From positions 496,001 through 560,000 of the forward strand of contig CAVOZH010000004.1 in NCBI GenBank assembly GCA_963700955.1: a DNA stretch of 64,000 nt, in the 5' to 3' direction. Below are positions 54,761 to 64,000 of the stretch, piece after piece. A program made the position numbers and the translations under genes. The notes below the pieces were generated by a model. It worked only from the letters and a program-made list of their open reading frames with translations, had not been told where the DNA came from and searched no databases. Numbering within the stretch: the stretch's first letter is position 1; every line of letters begins with the position of its first letter. The DNA comes from Nocardioides_C sp963700955 (GTDB lineage Bacteria; Actinomycetota; Actinomycetes; Propionibacteriales; Nocardioidaceae).

Positions 54761-54762
<2 letters not shown>
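54737..54762 (-). terminator. Hairpin at the tkt-tal junction
   Basis: AACGG (54737-54741) pairs with CCGTT (54758-54762) and inside them CCCC with GGGG around a 3-nt loop. It overlaps the end of tkt. No U-tract follows; it could reduce read-through into tal or stabilise the upstream message. Confidence 0.35.
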
Positions 54763-56875
<2,113 letters not shown>

Positions 56876-57049
56876 GTGCGGGTGTTTCCTCTCAGCGGCA
56901 TGAAGGCGGTCCGGGAACGAGACTACTCAGGACGCGTGAGGAGATGCACATCGTCCCAGCGTCGCCCGATGAGCCCCATCTGCGGCCCGCCCACTAGACT
57001 CGGGGCTAGCCTGAGGGGCTTCCCTGCAATCGTTGAACTCGAGGTTTTC

Positions 57050-57991
57050 GTGACGGCCGTCGACCCCCACGTCTCCACGCAGACGCCGGAGACGGCCCGC
57101 GCGACACCGCGTGACGTCGTGGCCGCGTACGTCGGCCTGATGAAGCCCCGGGTCATCGAGCTGCTTCTCCTCACCACGGTCCCGGTCATGTTCTTCGCCG
57201 ACCGCGGCGTGCCGGAGCTCGGCCTCGTGGTCGCAACCGTCGTGGGCGGCACCCTGTCGGCCGGCAGCGCGAGTGCGCTCAACTGCGTGTACGACCGCGA
57301 CATCGACGAGCAGATGCGGCGCACTCGACGCAGGGCGCTGCCCCGGCACATCGTCAGCCCGGGGGCGGCGACCGTCTTCGGTCTAGCCCTCGCGCTCGTG
57401 TCGACGCTCGTGCTGGGGCTGTTCGTCAACTGGCTCTCGGCGTGGCTGGCGCTGGCCGCGAACGCCTTCTACGTGCTCGTCTACACGATGGTGCTCAAGC
57501 GCCGCACCACCCAGAACATCGTCTGGGGTGGCCTGGCCGGCTGTTTCCCGGCGCTGATCGGCTGGACGGCGGTCACGAACGAGCTCGCCTGGGCGCCGGT
57601 GATCCTGTTCCTCGTCGTGTTCTTCTGGACGCCGCCGCACACGTGGGCGCTGGCCCTGCGCTACCGCGAGGACTACGCGAAGGTCGACGTGCCGATGCTC
57701 CCGGTCGTGGCGCCCGCCCGGTCGGTCGCGCGGCAGATCGTCCTCTACTCCTACGTGATGGTCGCCACCTCGTTGCTGCTCTGGCCGGTGGCCGGCACCG
57801 GCTGGTTCTACCCGGCAGCGGCCGCGGTGCTTGGTGCGGCCTTCCTGGTGGAGGCCCACCTCATGCTCGTCCGGGCCTCGCGCAGCGACAACCTCAGCGT
57901 CGTGAAGCCGATGCGGCTGTTCCACTGGTCCAACATGTACCTGTCGCTGTTGTTCGTCTCGGTCGCGCTCGACCCGCTGCTGACCCGCTGA
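57050..57991 (+). CDS. ctaB: Protoheme IX farnesyltransferase (heme O synthase)
   Basis: 313 aa from GTG at 57050 after CTCGAGG. UbiA-type polyprenyltransferase with about nine helices: LMKPRVIELLLLTTVPVMF, the first Asp-rich motif NCVYDRDIDEQM and the second loop YREDYAKVDVPM. Converts heme B to heme O. The heme A synthase gene lies nearby on the opposite strand, a common actinobacterial neighbourhood. Confidence 0.95.
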   Translation: MTAVDPHVSTQTPETARATPRDVVAAYVGLMKPRVIELLLLTTVPVMFFADRGVPELGLVVATVVGGTLSAGSASALNCVYDRDIDEQMRRTRRRALPRHIVSPGAATVFGLALALVSTLVLGLFVNWLSAWLALAANAFYVLVYTMVLKRRTTQNIVWGGLAGCFPALIGWTAVTNELAWAPVILFLVVFFWTPPHTWALALRYREDYAKVDVPMLPVVAPARSVARQIVLYSYVMVATSLLLWPVAGTGWFYPAAAAVLGAAFLVEAHLMLVRASRSDNLSVVKPMRLFHWSNMYLSLLFVSVALDPLLTR

Positions 57992-58004
57992 GTGTCCCCT
58001 GGGC

Positions 58005-58550
58005 ATGAAGCCGACCCCGGCCGAGCTCGACGCGGCGCGCGACCGCACCATCCCCGACGTCGCCGCCCCAGGGCTGCGTGTGCTGTTCAGCGGGATCAAC
58101 CCGGGCCTCTGGTCGGCAGCGACGGGGCTGCACTTCGCCAGGCCGGGCAACCGGTTCTGGCCGACGCTGCACCGTTGCGGCTTCACCCCGCGACAGCTGC
58201 TGCCTGTCGAGCAACGCGAGCTCCTCGGCCTGGGGCTCGGGATCACCAACGTGGCAGCGAGGGCGACCGCCAGGGCGGACGAGCTGACCCGGGAGGAGCT
58301 CGTGCGGGGCGGCGAGATCCTGCGCCAGAAGGTGCTGCGGCTTCGGCCTGCGTGGCTGGCGGTCGTGGGCATCGGGGCGTACCGGACCGCCTTCGACCGC
58401 CGCGACGCCTCCGTGGGACCGCAGGAGGGGGCCCTGGGCGACACCCGGGTGTGGGTACTGCCCAACCCGAGCGGCCTCAACGCGCACTGGCCCGCCGCCG
58501 CTCTGAGTGACGAGTTCGCCCGGCTGCGTGAGGCTTCCGCCGCCCTGTAA
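58005..58550 (+). CDS. mug: Mismatch-specific uracil/thymine-DNA glycosylase (Mug/TDG family)
   Basis: 181 aa. Mug motifs: LFSGINPGLWSAATGLHFARPGNRFWP (motif A with GINPG) and the C-terminal VLPNPSGLNAHWP (motif B). Removes U or T opposite G, and some etheno bases, in double-stranded DNA. Start ATG 14 nt after the ctaB stop, so probably co-transcribed. Confidence 0.92.
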   Translation: MKPTPAELDAARDRTIPDVAAPGLRVLFSGINPGLWSAATGLHFARPGNRFWPTLHRCGFTPRQLLPVEQRELLGLGLGITNVAARATARADELTREELVRGGEILRQKVLRLRPAWLAVVGIGAYRTAFDRRDASVGPQEGALGDTRVWVLPNPSGLNAHWPAAALSDEFARLREASAAL

Positions 58551-58637
58551 CGCGGGGTTATGGACACTCCACAAGCAGCACAGCGCCAGGGATGCGTCCG
58601 CAACGCTTGTTGAGCGAGTGGGAGCGGCCGCCCCGGA

Positions 58638-59564
58638 TCACGCAGCCGGGCGGTCGCGGACGCCGAGGAGCACCCACGCGAGGGCCGCCGCGATCAGCGC
58701 GGAGCCGAGGAGGTGCAGACCGACCAGCACGACCGGCAGGCCGGTGAAGTACTGGACGAAGCCCACGACGCCCTGAGCGAGCTCCAGGCCGAGCAGCACG
58801 CCCGCTGCGCGGACCGCCCTCGAAGGCGCACCCACGGCGCGCAGCGCGAACAGCAACCCGACCGTGAGGCCGAGCAGCAGGAAGACCGCGTCGGTGTGGA
58901 GCTGGCTCAACGCTGCTGGGTCCAAACCGTTGCGGGGAGCGTCGACGGCACCGGCATGCGGTCCGCTTCCGGTGACCACCGTGCCGAGGTAGAGCACCGC
59001 CCACCCCGCGACGAAGGTCGCCCGCGCCAGCCAGGTTGCGGTGAGGGGCACGGTTGCGACGGCTGGGGTCTCACCCTCGCGCAGCCGCCGGTTGAGCAGC
59101 ACGGCGACCTGGATCATGGCCATCGACACGAGCAGATGGAACGCCACGACCCAGGGGTTGAGCTCGGTGAGCACGGTGACTCCGCCGACGACGGCCTGGG
59201 CGGGCACGCCAAGTGCCAGCACGGCGGCCAGCCAGATGATCGAGTGGCGGGCGTAGGAGAGTCCGTAGACGAGTGCGGCGACGAACGTGGCAATGGCCAC
59301 GGCGGCGAGCAGGATGGTCACCATCCGGTTGCTGAACTCGATCGCGCCGTGGATGCCCAGCTCCTGGTGAGGCACGAACGACGTGTCGCTGCACCGCGGC
59401 CACGTCGGGCAGCCCAGCCCCGAGGCAGTGAGCCTCACCACCCCGCCGGTCACGACGATCAGGATGTTGACCGCGAGGCTCGCAGCCGCGAGCGGGTGCA
59501 TCCAGCGTTGCGCCCAGGCCGCGGGTGGCCTGGTGGTCGACGGGCTCTGCAGGGTCACTCCCAC
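58638..59564 (-). CDS. ctaA: Heme A synthase (COX15/CtaA)
   Basis: 308 aa with eight predicted helices. Two histidine-bearing segments are visible: GIHGAIEFSNRMVTILL and VAFHLLVSMAMIQ; a third is SQLHTDAVFLLLG. Hydroxylates and oxidises heme O to heme A for cytochrome oxidase. It overlaps the end of the ABC permease gene by 10 nt, so transcribed with the exporter. Confidence 0.93.
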   Translation of the reverse strand: MGVTLQSPSTTRPPAAWAQRWMHPLAAASLAVNILIVVTGGVVRLTASGLGCPTWPRCSDTSFVPHQELGIHGAIEFSNRMVTILLAAVAIATFVAALVYGLSYARHSIIWLAAVLALGVPAQAVVGGVTVLTELNPWVVAFHLLVSMAMIQVAVLLNRRLREGETPAVATVPLTATWLARATFVAGWAVLYLGTVVTGSGPHAGAVDAPRNGLDPAALSQLHTDAVFLLLGLTVGLLFALRAVGAPSRAVRAAGVLLGLELAQGVVGFVQYFTGLPVVLVGLHLLGSALIAAALAWVLLGVRDRPAA

Positions 59565-60346
59565 TTGAACGTCCTCGAGGTCAGCACGGTTCCGAATCCG
59601 GCCCAGACAGCCAGCACGAGCAGAGGTACGACGGGCATGGCGCCGTCCATGAGCGCGGCGCGGAGGCCGTTGCCCAGCGCGCCCGAGGGCAGGAGCGCGA
59701 CAACCGGCGCGAGGGGTCCGTAGCTGGACGAGGGGATCACCACACCGCCTCCCACCATCAGCAGCAGGTACACGAGGTTGGCCGCCGCGAGCGTGGCCTC
59801 GGCGCGGAGCGCTCCCGCGAGCGCGAGGCCGAGGGACGCGAACGCCGCTGTGCCGAGCAGCACGACCAGGACCGCGGCCACCACGCCGACCACGCCGGGA
59901 GCGGGGGACCAGCCGAGCAGCGCCGCCACGAACCCGATCACGACGACCTGGAGGGCCTCGACCACAAGGAGCGACCCGACCTTGCCCATGAGCAGCCCCG
60001 ACCGTGGCAGCGGGGACGCGCCCAGACGCTTCAGGACGCCGTACCTCCGCTCGAACCCGGTCGCGATCGCCAGCGATGTGAAGCTCGTCGACATCACGCC
60101 GAGCGCGAGCACTCCCGGGGTGAGCGTGTCGACCGCACCAGCGGGGAAGTGGAGGCCGGTGTGGGCGGCAGCGACGACACCGCCCACGAGGACGATGACC
60201 GGGATCACCACCGCGAGGAGGAGCTGCTCGCCGTTGCGCAGCAGCAGCTTGGTCTCCATCCGGGTCTGCGCGATGACCTGGGTGGCCAGTGGCGCGGCGC
60301 CGGGACGCGGGGTGAAGGTGCCCGAGGCCTGGGTGGATGCGGTCAT
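59555..60346 (-). CDS. ABC-2 type transporter permease
   Basis: 263 aa with six hydrophobic segments; LAVVIPVIVLVGGVVAAA and TGFERRYGVLKRLGASPLPRSGLLMGK are typical of ABC-2 exporter permeases. ATGA overlap with the ATPase gene. In actinobacteria the same ABC pair sits beside ctaB/COX15 and is thought to support cytochrome biogenesis or an unknown export; its substrate is not established. Confidence 0.9.
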   Translation of the reverse strand: MTASTQASGTFTPRPGAAPLATQVIAQTRMETKLLLRNGEQLLLAVVIPVIVLVGGVVAAAHTGLHFPAGAVDTLTPGVLALGVMSTSFTSLAIATGFERRYGVLKRLGASPLPRSGLLMGKVGSLLVVEALQVVVIGFVAALLGWSPAPGVVGVVAAVLVVLLGTAAFASLGLALAGALRAEATLAAANLVYLLLMVGGGVVIPSSSYGPLAPVVALLPSGALGNGLRAALMDGAMPVVPLLVLAVWAGFGTVLTSRTFKWE

Positions 60347-61308
60347 GTCGTCAGCTCCCGACCGGTCAGCTGGAGGAAGACGTCCTCGAGCGTGCGCTGC
60401 CCCAGCGACAGCGACTCGGGGAGGACGCCGTGGGTCTCGCACCACGCGGACACGGTGGCCAGTGTGGAGGCGTCGGCGGGGCCGGAGATCAGCAGACTCT
60501 GCTCGTTGACCGCGTGCACCTCGGTCATCGGGCCGAGCGCCTGCTGGAGAGACGCAGGAGCACCCGGTGGGAACGGCGCCGTGACGACGAGCCGGATCGT
60601 GCTGTCGCCGCCGCCGCGCGTGAGCTCGAACGGGCTGCCCGAGGCGATCAGGCGGCCGCGGTCGATGACATGGACGGCGTCGGCGAGGCGCTCGGCCTCG
60701 TCCATGTAGTGCGTGGTGAGCACGATCGTCACCCCGTCGGCGCGCAGCTCCTCGAGCAGCGCCCAAGTGGCGCGCCGGGCCTGCGGGTCCATCCCGGCGG
60801 TCGGCTCGTCGACGAAGACGAGCTCGGGCCGACCGACCACGGCCATCGCGAGCGCGAGACGCTGCTGCTGCCCTCCGGAGAGCCGGCGATAGGGCGTGCG
60901 GCCGCATGAGGCGAGACCGAGCCGGTCGACGAGCAGGTTCACGTCGAGCGGGTGCGCGTGGAGCGCCGCGATGTGGCGGAGCATCTCGACTGCCCGGACT
61001 CCGGACCAGGCACCGCCGTTCTGGAGCATCACCCCGATGCGGGGGAGTAGCGCGCGACGTTCCGCCTGGGGGTCCATCCCGAGCACCCTCACGGATCCTT
61101 GCTGAGGTCGGCGGTACCCCTCGCAGGTCTCCAGCGTGGTGGTCTTCCCGGCTCCGTTGGGTCCGAGGACCGCGGTGATGCTCTGGCGGGCGACCTCGAG
61201 GGACAGCCCGTTGACGGCAAGGGTGTCGCCGTACCTCATCGTGAGGTTCTCGACGACGACCGCCGGGCCGTCGGAGGCAGCCGGTGATGAGGAGGGGGGC
61301 AGGGGCAC
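60343..61308 (-). CDS. ABC transporter ATP-binding protein
   Basis: 321 aa, GTG start. Walker A VLGPNGAGKTTT, Q-loop MLQNGGAW, signature LSGGQQQRLALAMAVVG, Walker B ELVFVDEPTAGMD and H-loop TTHYMDEAERLAD. The C-terminal 90 residues form an ABC-2 regulatory extension. Energises the permease downstream; divergent from sufR across a 120-nt gap. Confidence 0.93.
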   Translation of the reverse strand: MPLPPSSSPAASDGPAVVVENLTMRYGDTLAVNGLSLEVARQSITAVLGPNGAGKTTTLETCEGYRRPQQGSVRVLGMDPQAERRALLPRIGVMLQNGGAWSGVRAVEMLRHIAALHAHPLDVNLLVDRLGLASCGRTPYRRLSGGQQQRLALAMAVVGRPELVFVDEPTAGMDPQARRATWALLEELRADGVTIVLTTHYMDEAERLADAVHVIDRGRLIASGSPFELTRGGGDSTIRLVVTAPFPPGAPASLQQALGPMTEVHAVNEQSLLISGPADASTLATVSAWCETHGVLPESLSLGQRTLEDVFLQLTGRELTT

Positions 61309-61417
61309 CCCTGGAGTCTAGGTTTCTTCTGCCGGCTTCCCCCGTGCGGGTGAGGGATCTGACACCACCCGCCCGGGTTAGGGGGACCTTAGTTGAACCA
61401 CCGCCACTAATAACGGC

Positions 61418-61432
61418 ACACTGGTGTTGTGG
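61418..61432. promoter_or_regulatory. Candidate SufR operator overlapping sufR start
   Basis: ACACT-GGTGT-TGTGG has the spacing of the ACACT-N5-TGTGA element I recall for mycobacterial SufR (last base differs). The core CACA-N7-TGTG is a dyad. It overlaps the GTG start, so transcription that starts near it would be leaderless and self-repressed. Confidence 0.4.
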
Positions 61433-62157
61433 AAATCGACGGCACGACCCTCGAGGCCGCACACGGCGGGGACGCCCCGACCCGCGAGCGGGTGGCCCGC
61501 TCGATCCTGGAGAACGGCCCCAGCACCGCCGCTTCGCTCGCGGAGCGGCTCGACCTGACGCCTGCTGCTGTCCGTCGCCACCTCGACCACCTGATGACCG
61601 AGGGTGCGGTCGAGGCCCGCGAGCCGCGCACCGTCGGCGTGCGGGGCCGCGGACGTCCCGCGAAGATGTTCGCGCTGACCGAGGCCGGCCGTGACCGGTT
61701 CGACCAGCAGTACGACGACCTCGCGGCCCAGGCCCTGCGCTTTCTCGCCGAGACCGGAGGCGAGGCCGCGGTCAAGGAGTTCGCCCGCCGCAGGGTCGCC
61801 GGCCTCGAGGCCGACTACCGGCAGGTCCTCGCCCGCAAGCCCGATCTCACCGCGGCCGAGGCGGTCGCCGAGGCGCTGACCCAGGGTGGCTACGCTGCGT
61901 CGGTCCGCGAGGGCCCGGTGGGCGAGCAGCTGTGCCAGCAGCACTGCCCGGTCGCCCACGTGGCCCACGAGTTCCCACAGCTCTGCGAGGCCGAGACCGA
62001 GGTGATCAGCCACCTCCTCGGCCGCCACGTCCAACGCCTGGCCACCATCGCCCACGGCGACGGTGTGTGCACCACCTGCATCCCCGCCGGCCCCACGGGC
62101 ACGGTCCCCAAGTCCCCCCGCATGTCTGTCTCGTCAAACGAGAGGTTGAGTAGATGA
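61429..62157 (+). CDS. sufR: Fe-S-sensing transcription regulator SufR
   Basis: 242 aa. An N-terminal winged helix-turn-helix (GPSTAASLAERLDLTPAAVRRHLDHLM) and a C-terminal cysteine cluster LCQQHCPVAH, FPQLCEAE and GVCTTC that would hold a [4Fe-4S] cluster. In mycobacteria the orthologue (Rv1460) represses the suf operon when iron-sulfur supply is adequate. ATGA overlap with sufB makes it the first gene of the operon. Confidence 0.93.
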   Translation: MEIDGTTLEAAHGGDAPTRERVARSILENGPSTAASLAERLDLTPAAVRRHLDHLMTEGAVEAREPRTVGVRGRGRPAKMFALTEAGRDRFDQQYDDLAAQALRFLAETGGEAAVKEFARRRVAGLEADYRQVLARKPDLTAAEAVAEALTQGGYAASVREGPVGEQLCQQHCPVAHVAHEFPQLCEAETEVISHLLGRHVQRLATIAHGDGVCTTCIPAGPTGTVPKSPRMSVSSNERLSR

Positions 62158-63572
62158 CCACGATCGACCAGCGCAATCCCGAGCTCGAGGGCATCGGCCG
62201 TTACGAGTTCGGCTGGGCCGACCGCGATGACGCCGGCGCTGTCGCGAAGCGAGGCCTCAACGAGGAGGTCGTGCGTGACATCTCGGACAAGAAGAGCGAG
62301 CCGAAGTGGATGCTCGACCTGCGGCTGAAGGGGCTCAAGCTCTTCGACCGCAAGCCCATGCCTACGTGGGGCGGCGAGCTCGACACGATCGACTTCGACA
62401 ACATCAAGTACTTCGTGCGGTCCACCGAGAAGCAGGCGGCGACCTGGGACGACCTGCCCGAGGACATCAAGAACACCTACGACAAGCTCGGCATCCCCGA
62501 GGCGGAGAAGCAGCGTCTCGTCTCCGGCGTGGCAGCGCAGTACGAGTCCGAGGTCGTCTACCACAAGATCCGCGAGGACCTCGAGGAGCAGGGTGTCATC
62601 TTCGTCGACACCGACACCGCGCTGAGGGAGCACGAGGAGCTCTTCAAGGAGTACTTCGGCACCGTCATCCCGGTCGGCGACAACAAGTTCGCCGCGCTGA
62701 ACACCTCGGTGTGGTCCGGCGGCTCGTTCATCTACGTGCCCAAGGGCGTCCACGTGGACATCCCGCTCCAGGCGTACTTCCGGATCAACACCGAGAACAT
62801 GGGCCAGTTCGAGCGGACGCTGATCATCGTCGACGAGGACGCCTACGTGCACTACGTCGAGGGCTGCACCGCTCCGATCTACAGCTCGGACTCCCTGCAC
62901 TCCGCGGTCGTCGAGATCATCGTGAAGAAGGGCGGCCGCTGCCGCTACACGACCATCCAGAACTGGTCGAACAACGTCTACAACCTCGTCACCAAGCGGG
63001 CGACCTGCGAGGCCGGCGCCACCATGGAGTGGGTCGACGGCAACATCGGGTCGAAGCTGACCATGAAGTACCCCGCGGTCTACCTGATGGGCGAGCACGC
63101 CAAGGGCGAGACGCTCTCCATCGCCTTCGCCGGCGAGGGTCAGCACCAGGACGCCGGCGCCAAGATGGTGCACGCCGCGCCGAACACGTCGAGCTCGATC
63201 ATCTCCAAGTCGGTGGCGCGCGGCGGCGGTCGTACGTCGTACCGCGGTCTCGTGCAGGTCAACGAGGGCGCCGAGCACTCCGCCAGCATCGTGAAGTGCG
63301 ACGCGCTCCTGGTCGACCAGATCAGCCGCTCGGACACCTACCCCTACGTCGACGTCCGCGAGGACGACGTGTCGATGGCCCACGAGGCGACCGTCTCGAA
63401 GGTCAGCGACGACCAGCTCTTCTACCTGATGAGCCGGGGCATGGAGGAGGACGAGGCGATGGCGATGATCGTCCGCGGGTTCGTGGAGCCGATCGCCAAG
63501 GAGCTGCCCATGGAGTACGCCCTCGAGCTGAACCGGCTGATCGAGCTGCAGATGGAAGGCGCTGTGGGGTGA
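62154..63572 (+). CDS. sufB: Fe-S cluster assembly scaffold SufB
   Basis: 472 aa. Conserved segments NTSVWSGGSFIYVPKGVHVDIPLQAYFRI, VEGCTAPIYSSDSLHSAVVEI and VKCDALLVDQISRSDTYPYVDV, with C-terminal beta-helix scaffold residues. No intein interrupts the gene, unlike in M. tuberculosis. Forms the SufBC2D complex with SufC and SufD to build [4Fe-4S] clusters. Confidence 0.97.
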   Translation: MTTIDQRNPELEGIGRYEFGWADRDDAGAVAKRGLNEEVVRDISDKKSEPKWMLDLRLKGLKLFDRKPMPTWGGELDTIDFDNIKYFVRSTEKQAATWDDLPEDIKNTYDKLGIPEAEKQRLVSGVAAQYESEVVYHKIREDLEEQGVIFVDTDTALREHEELFKEYFGTVIPVGDNKFAALNTSVWSGGSFIYVPKGVHVDIPLQAYFRINTENMGQFERTLIIVDEDAYVHYVEGCTAPIYSSDSLHSAVVEIIVKKGGRCRYTTIQNWSNNVYNLVTKRATCEAGATMEWVDGNIGSKLTMKYPAVYLMGEHAKGETLSIAFAGEGQHQDAGAKMVHAAPNTSSSIISKSVARGGGRTSYRGLVQVNEGAEHSASIVKCDALLVDQISRSDTYPYVDVREDDVSMAHEATVSKVSDDQLFYLMSRGMEEDEAMAMIVRGFVEPIAKELPMEYALELNRLIELQMEGAVG

Positions 63573-63721
63573 CCTACCGGGTGTCACTGCCCGGCGGCCT
63601 GCGCGGCGGCAGCGAGGCAACCAGCCCCGCTCGTCCCTCGCTCGGCGGCCGGGCCAAGCCACGCCTCGCCACCACCGCCGCTCCGGCCACCACCCGCACC
63701 GCTGCCCACCGCGACTGCTAG
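63569..63721 (+). CDS. Possible 50-codon ORF coupled to sufB
   Basis: GTG start overlaps the sufB stop (GTGA). The 50-residue product is rich in Arg, Ala, Pro and Thr with one cysteine at the end (HRDC). There is no homologue I recognise. It may be a real small protein that fills the 160-nt gap before sufD, or an artefact of high-G+C sequence. Confidence 0.35.
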   Translation: MTYRVSLPGGLRGGSEATSPARPSLGGRAKPRLATTAAPATTRTAAHRDC

Positions 63722-63732
63722 AAAGCGAAGAA

Positions 63733-64000
63733 GTGACTGTTACCGAAACACCGAACGTTGCGAGCGCGATCGAGACGAGCGACAAGGTCGCGAGTCACCT
63801 CCACCCGGAGGGGTCGTTCGCCGTCGAGGACCACGCCGTCCCGACCGGACGCGAGGAGATCTGGCGCTTCACGCCGCTGAAGCGGCTGCGTGGGCTGCAC
63901 ACCGACGCCGACCTCTCCGGGCTCACCGTGGGGGTCGAGGCGGACGCGCCCGAGGGTGTGCGGGTCGAGCGGCTCGATGCCGACAGCCCGCTCCTGGGCT
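63733..64000 (+). CDS. sufD: Fe-S cluster assembly protein SufD, partial
   Basis: The first 89 codons are visible and the right edge cuts the gene. Start GTG at 63733 follows GAAAG/GAAGAA. The N-terminus TETPNVASAIETSDKVASHLHPEGS then TGREEIWRFTPLKRLRGL is the usual actinobacterial SufD opening. Works with SufB as scaffold. Follows sufB after 160 nt. Confidence 0.88.
   Translation, partial: MTVTETPNVASAIETSDKVASHLHPEGSFAVEDHAVPTGREEIWRFTPLKRLRGLHTDADLSGLTVGVEADAPEGVRVERLDADSPLLG

Noticed and set aside
62154..63572. Intein in sufB, as in M. tuberculosis
   Set aside because: The protein is 472 aa with continuous SufB sequence and no splice motifs.

Overview
The window is about 70% G+C with GTG and TTG starts and tightly overlapping operons. 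It carries the actinobacterial markers whiA, rbpA, opcA, an F420-dependent LLM oxidoreductase and a mycothiol-type MDMPI protein. Gene content and order best fit a steroid-degrading member of the Nocardioidaceae (Nocardioides/Pimelobacter-like). The genus is inferred and no rRNA is present to confirm it. I found no tRNA, rRNA, CRISPR array, transposase or integrase.

Region 1 (1-17159) is a sterol catabolism cluster: a thiolase/lipid-transfer protein (cut by the left edge), a DUF35 protein, an LLM oxidoreductase, three acyl-CoA synthetases (one FadD19-like, one FadD17-like), an EchA19-like hydratase, a nitronate-monooxygenase-like protein, a FadE26/FadE27-like dehydrogenase pair, and both components of 3-ketosteroid 9alpha-hydroxylase (kshA, kshB). 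Five copies of a KstR-like operator lie in its promoter regions. Three genes of unknown function sit inside these operons.

Region 2 (17160-22448) holds a truncated phosphotransferase-like remnant, a small collagen-like membrane protein, an MBL-fold hydrolase, an MDMPI-family protein and SOS-regulated uvrA (clear LexA box).

Region 3 (22449-39125) is a roughly 17 kb accessory block between uvrA and uvrC: FemAB-like acyltransferase, Wzx-like flippase, three family 2 glycosyltransferases, NodB deacetylase, large polytopic membrane protein, two tiny membrane proteins, a degenerate CPBP protein, a nucleotidyltransferase/kinase fusion, an APH-fold kinase and two paralogous secreted repeat proteins with different C-terminal modules. 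Most genes from 25084 to 36788 overlap or nearly touch, so this looks like one operon for an uncharacterised surface glycan. It is the best candidate in the window for an undescribed system.

Region 4 (39363-48617) is conserved core: Tat-exported Rieske lipoprotein, uvrC-rapZ-yvcK-whiA, then gap-pgk-tpiA-secG and rbpA.

Region 5 (48634-56875, minus strand) is a pentose phosphate/upper glycolysis operon transcribed tkt-tal-pgi-zwf-opcA-pgl. Region 6 (57050-61308) has ctaB, a Mug-type DNA glycosylase, the heme A synthase gene and an ABC-2 exporter. Region 7 (61429-64000) starts the Fe-S assembly operon sufR-sufB-(50-codon ORF)-sufD, with sufD cut by the right edge.
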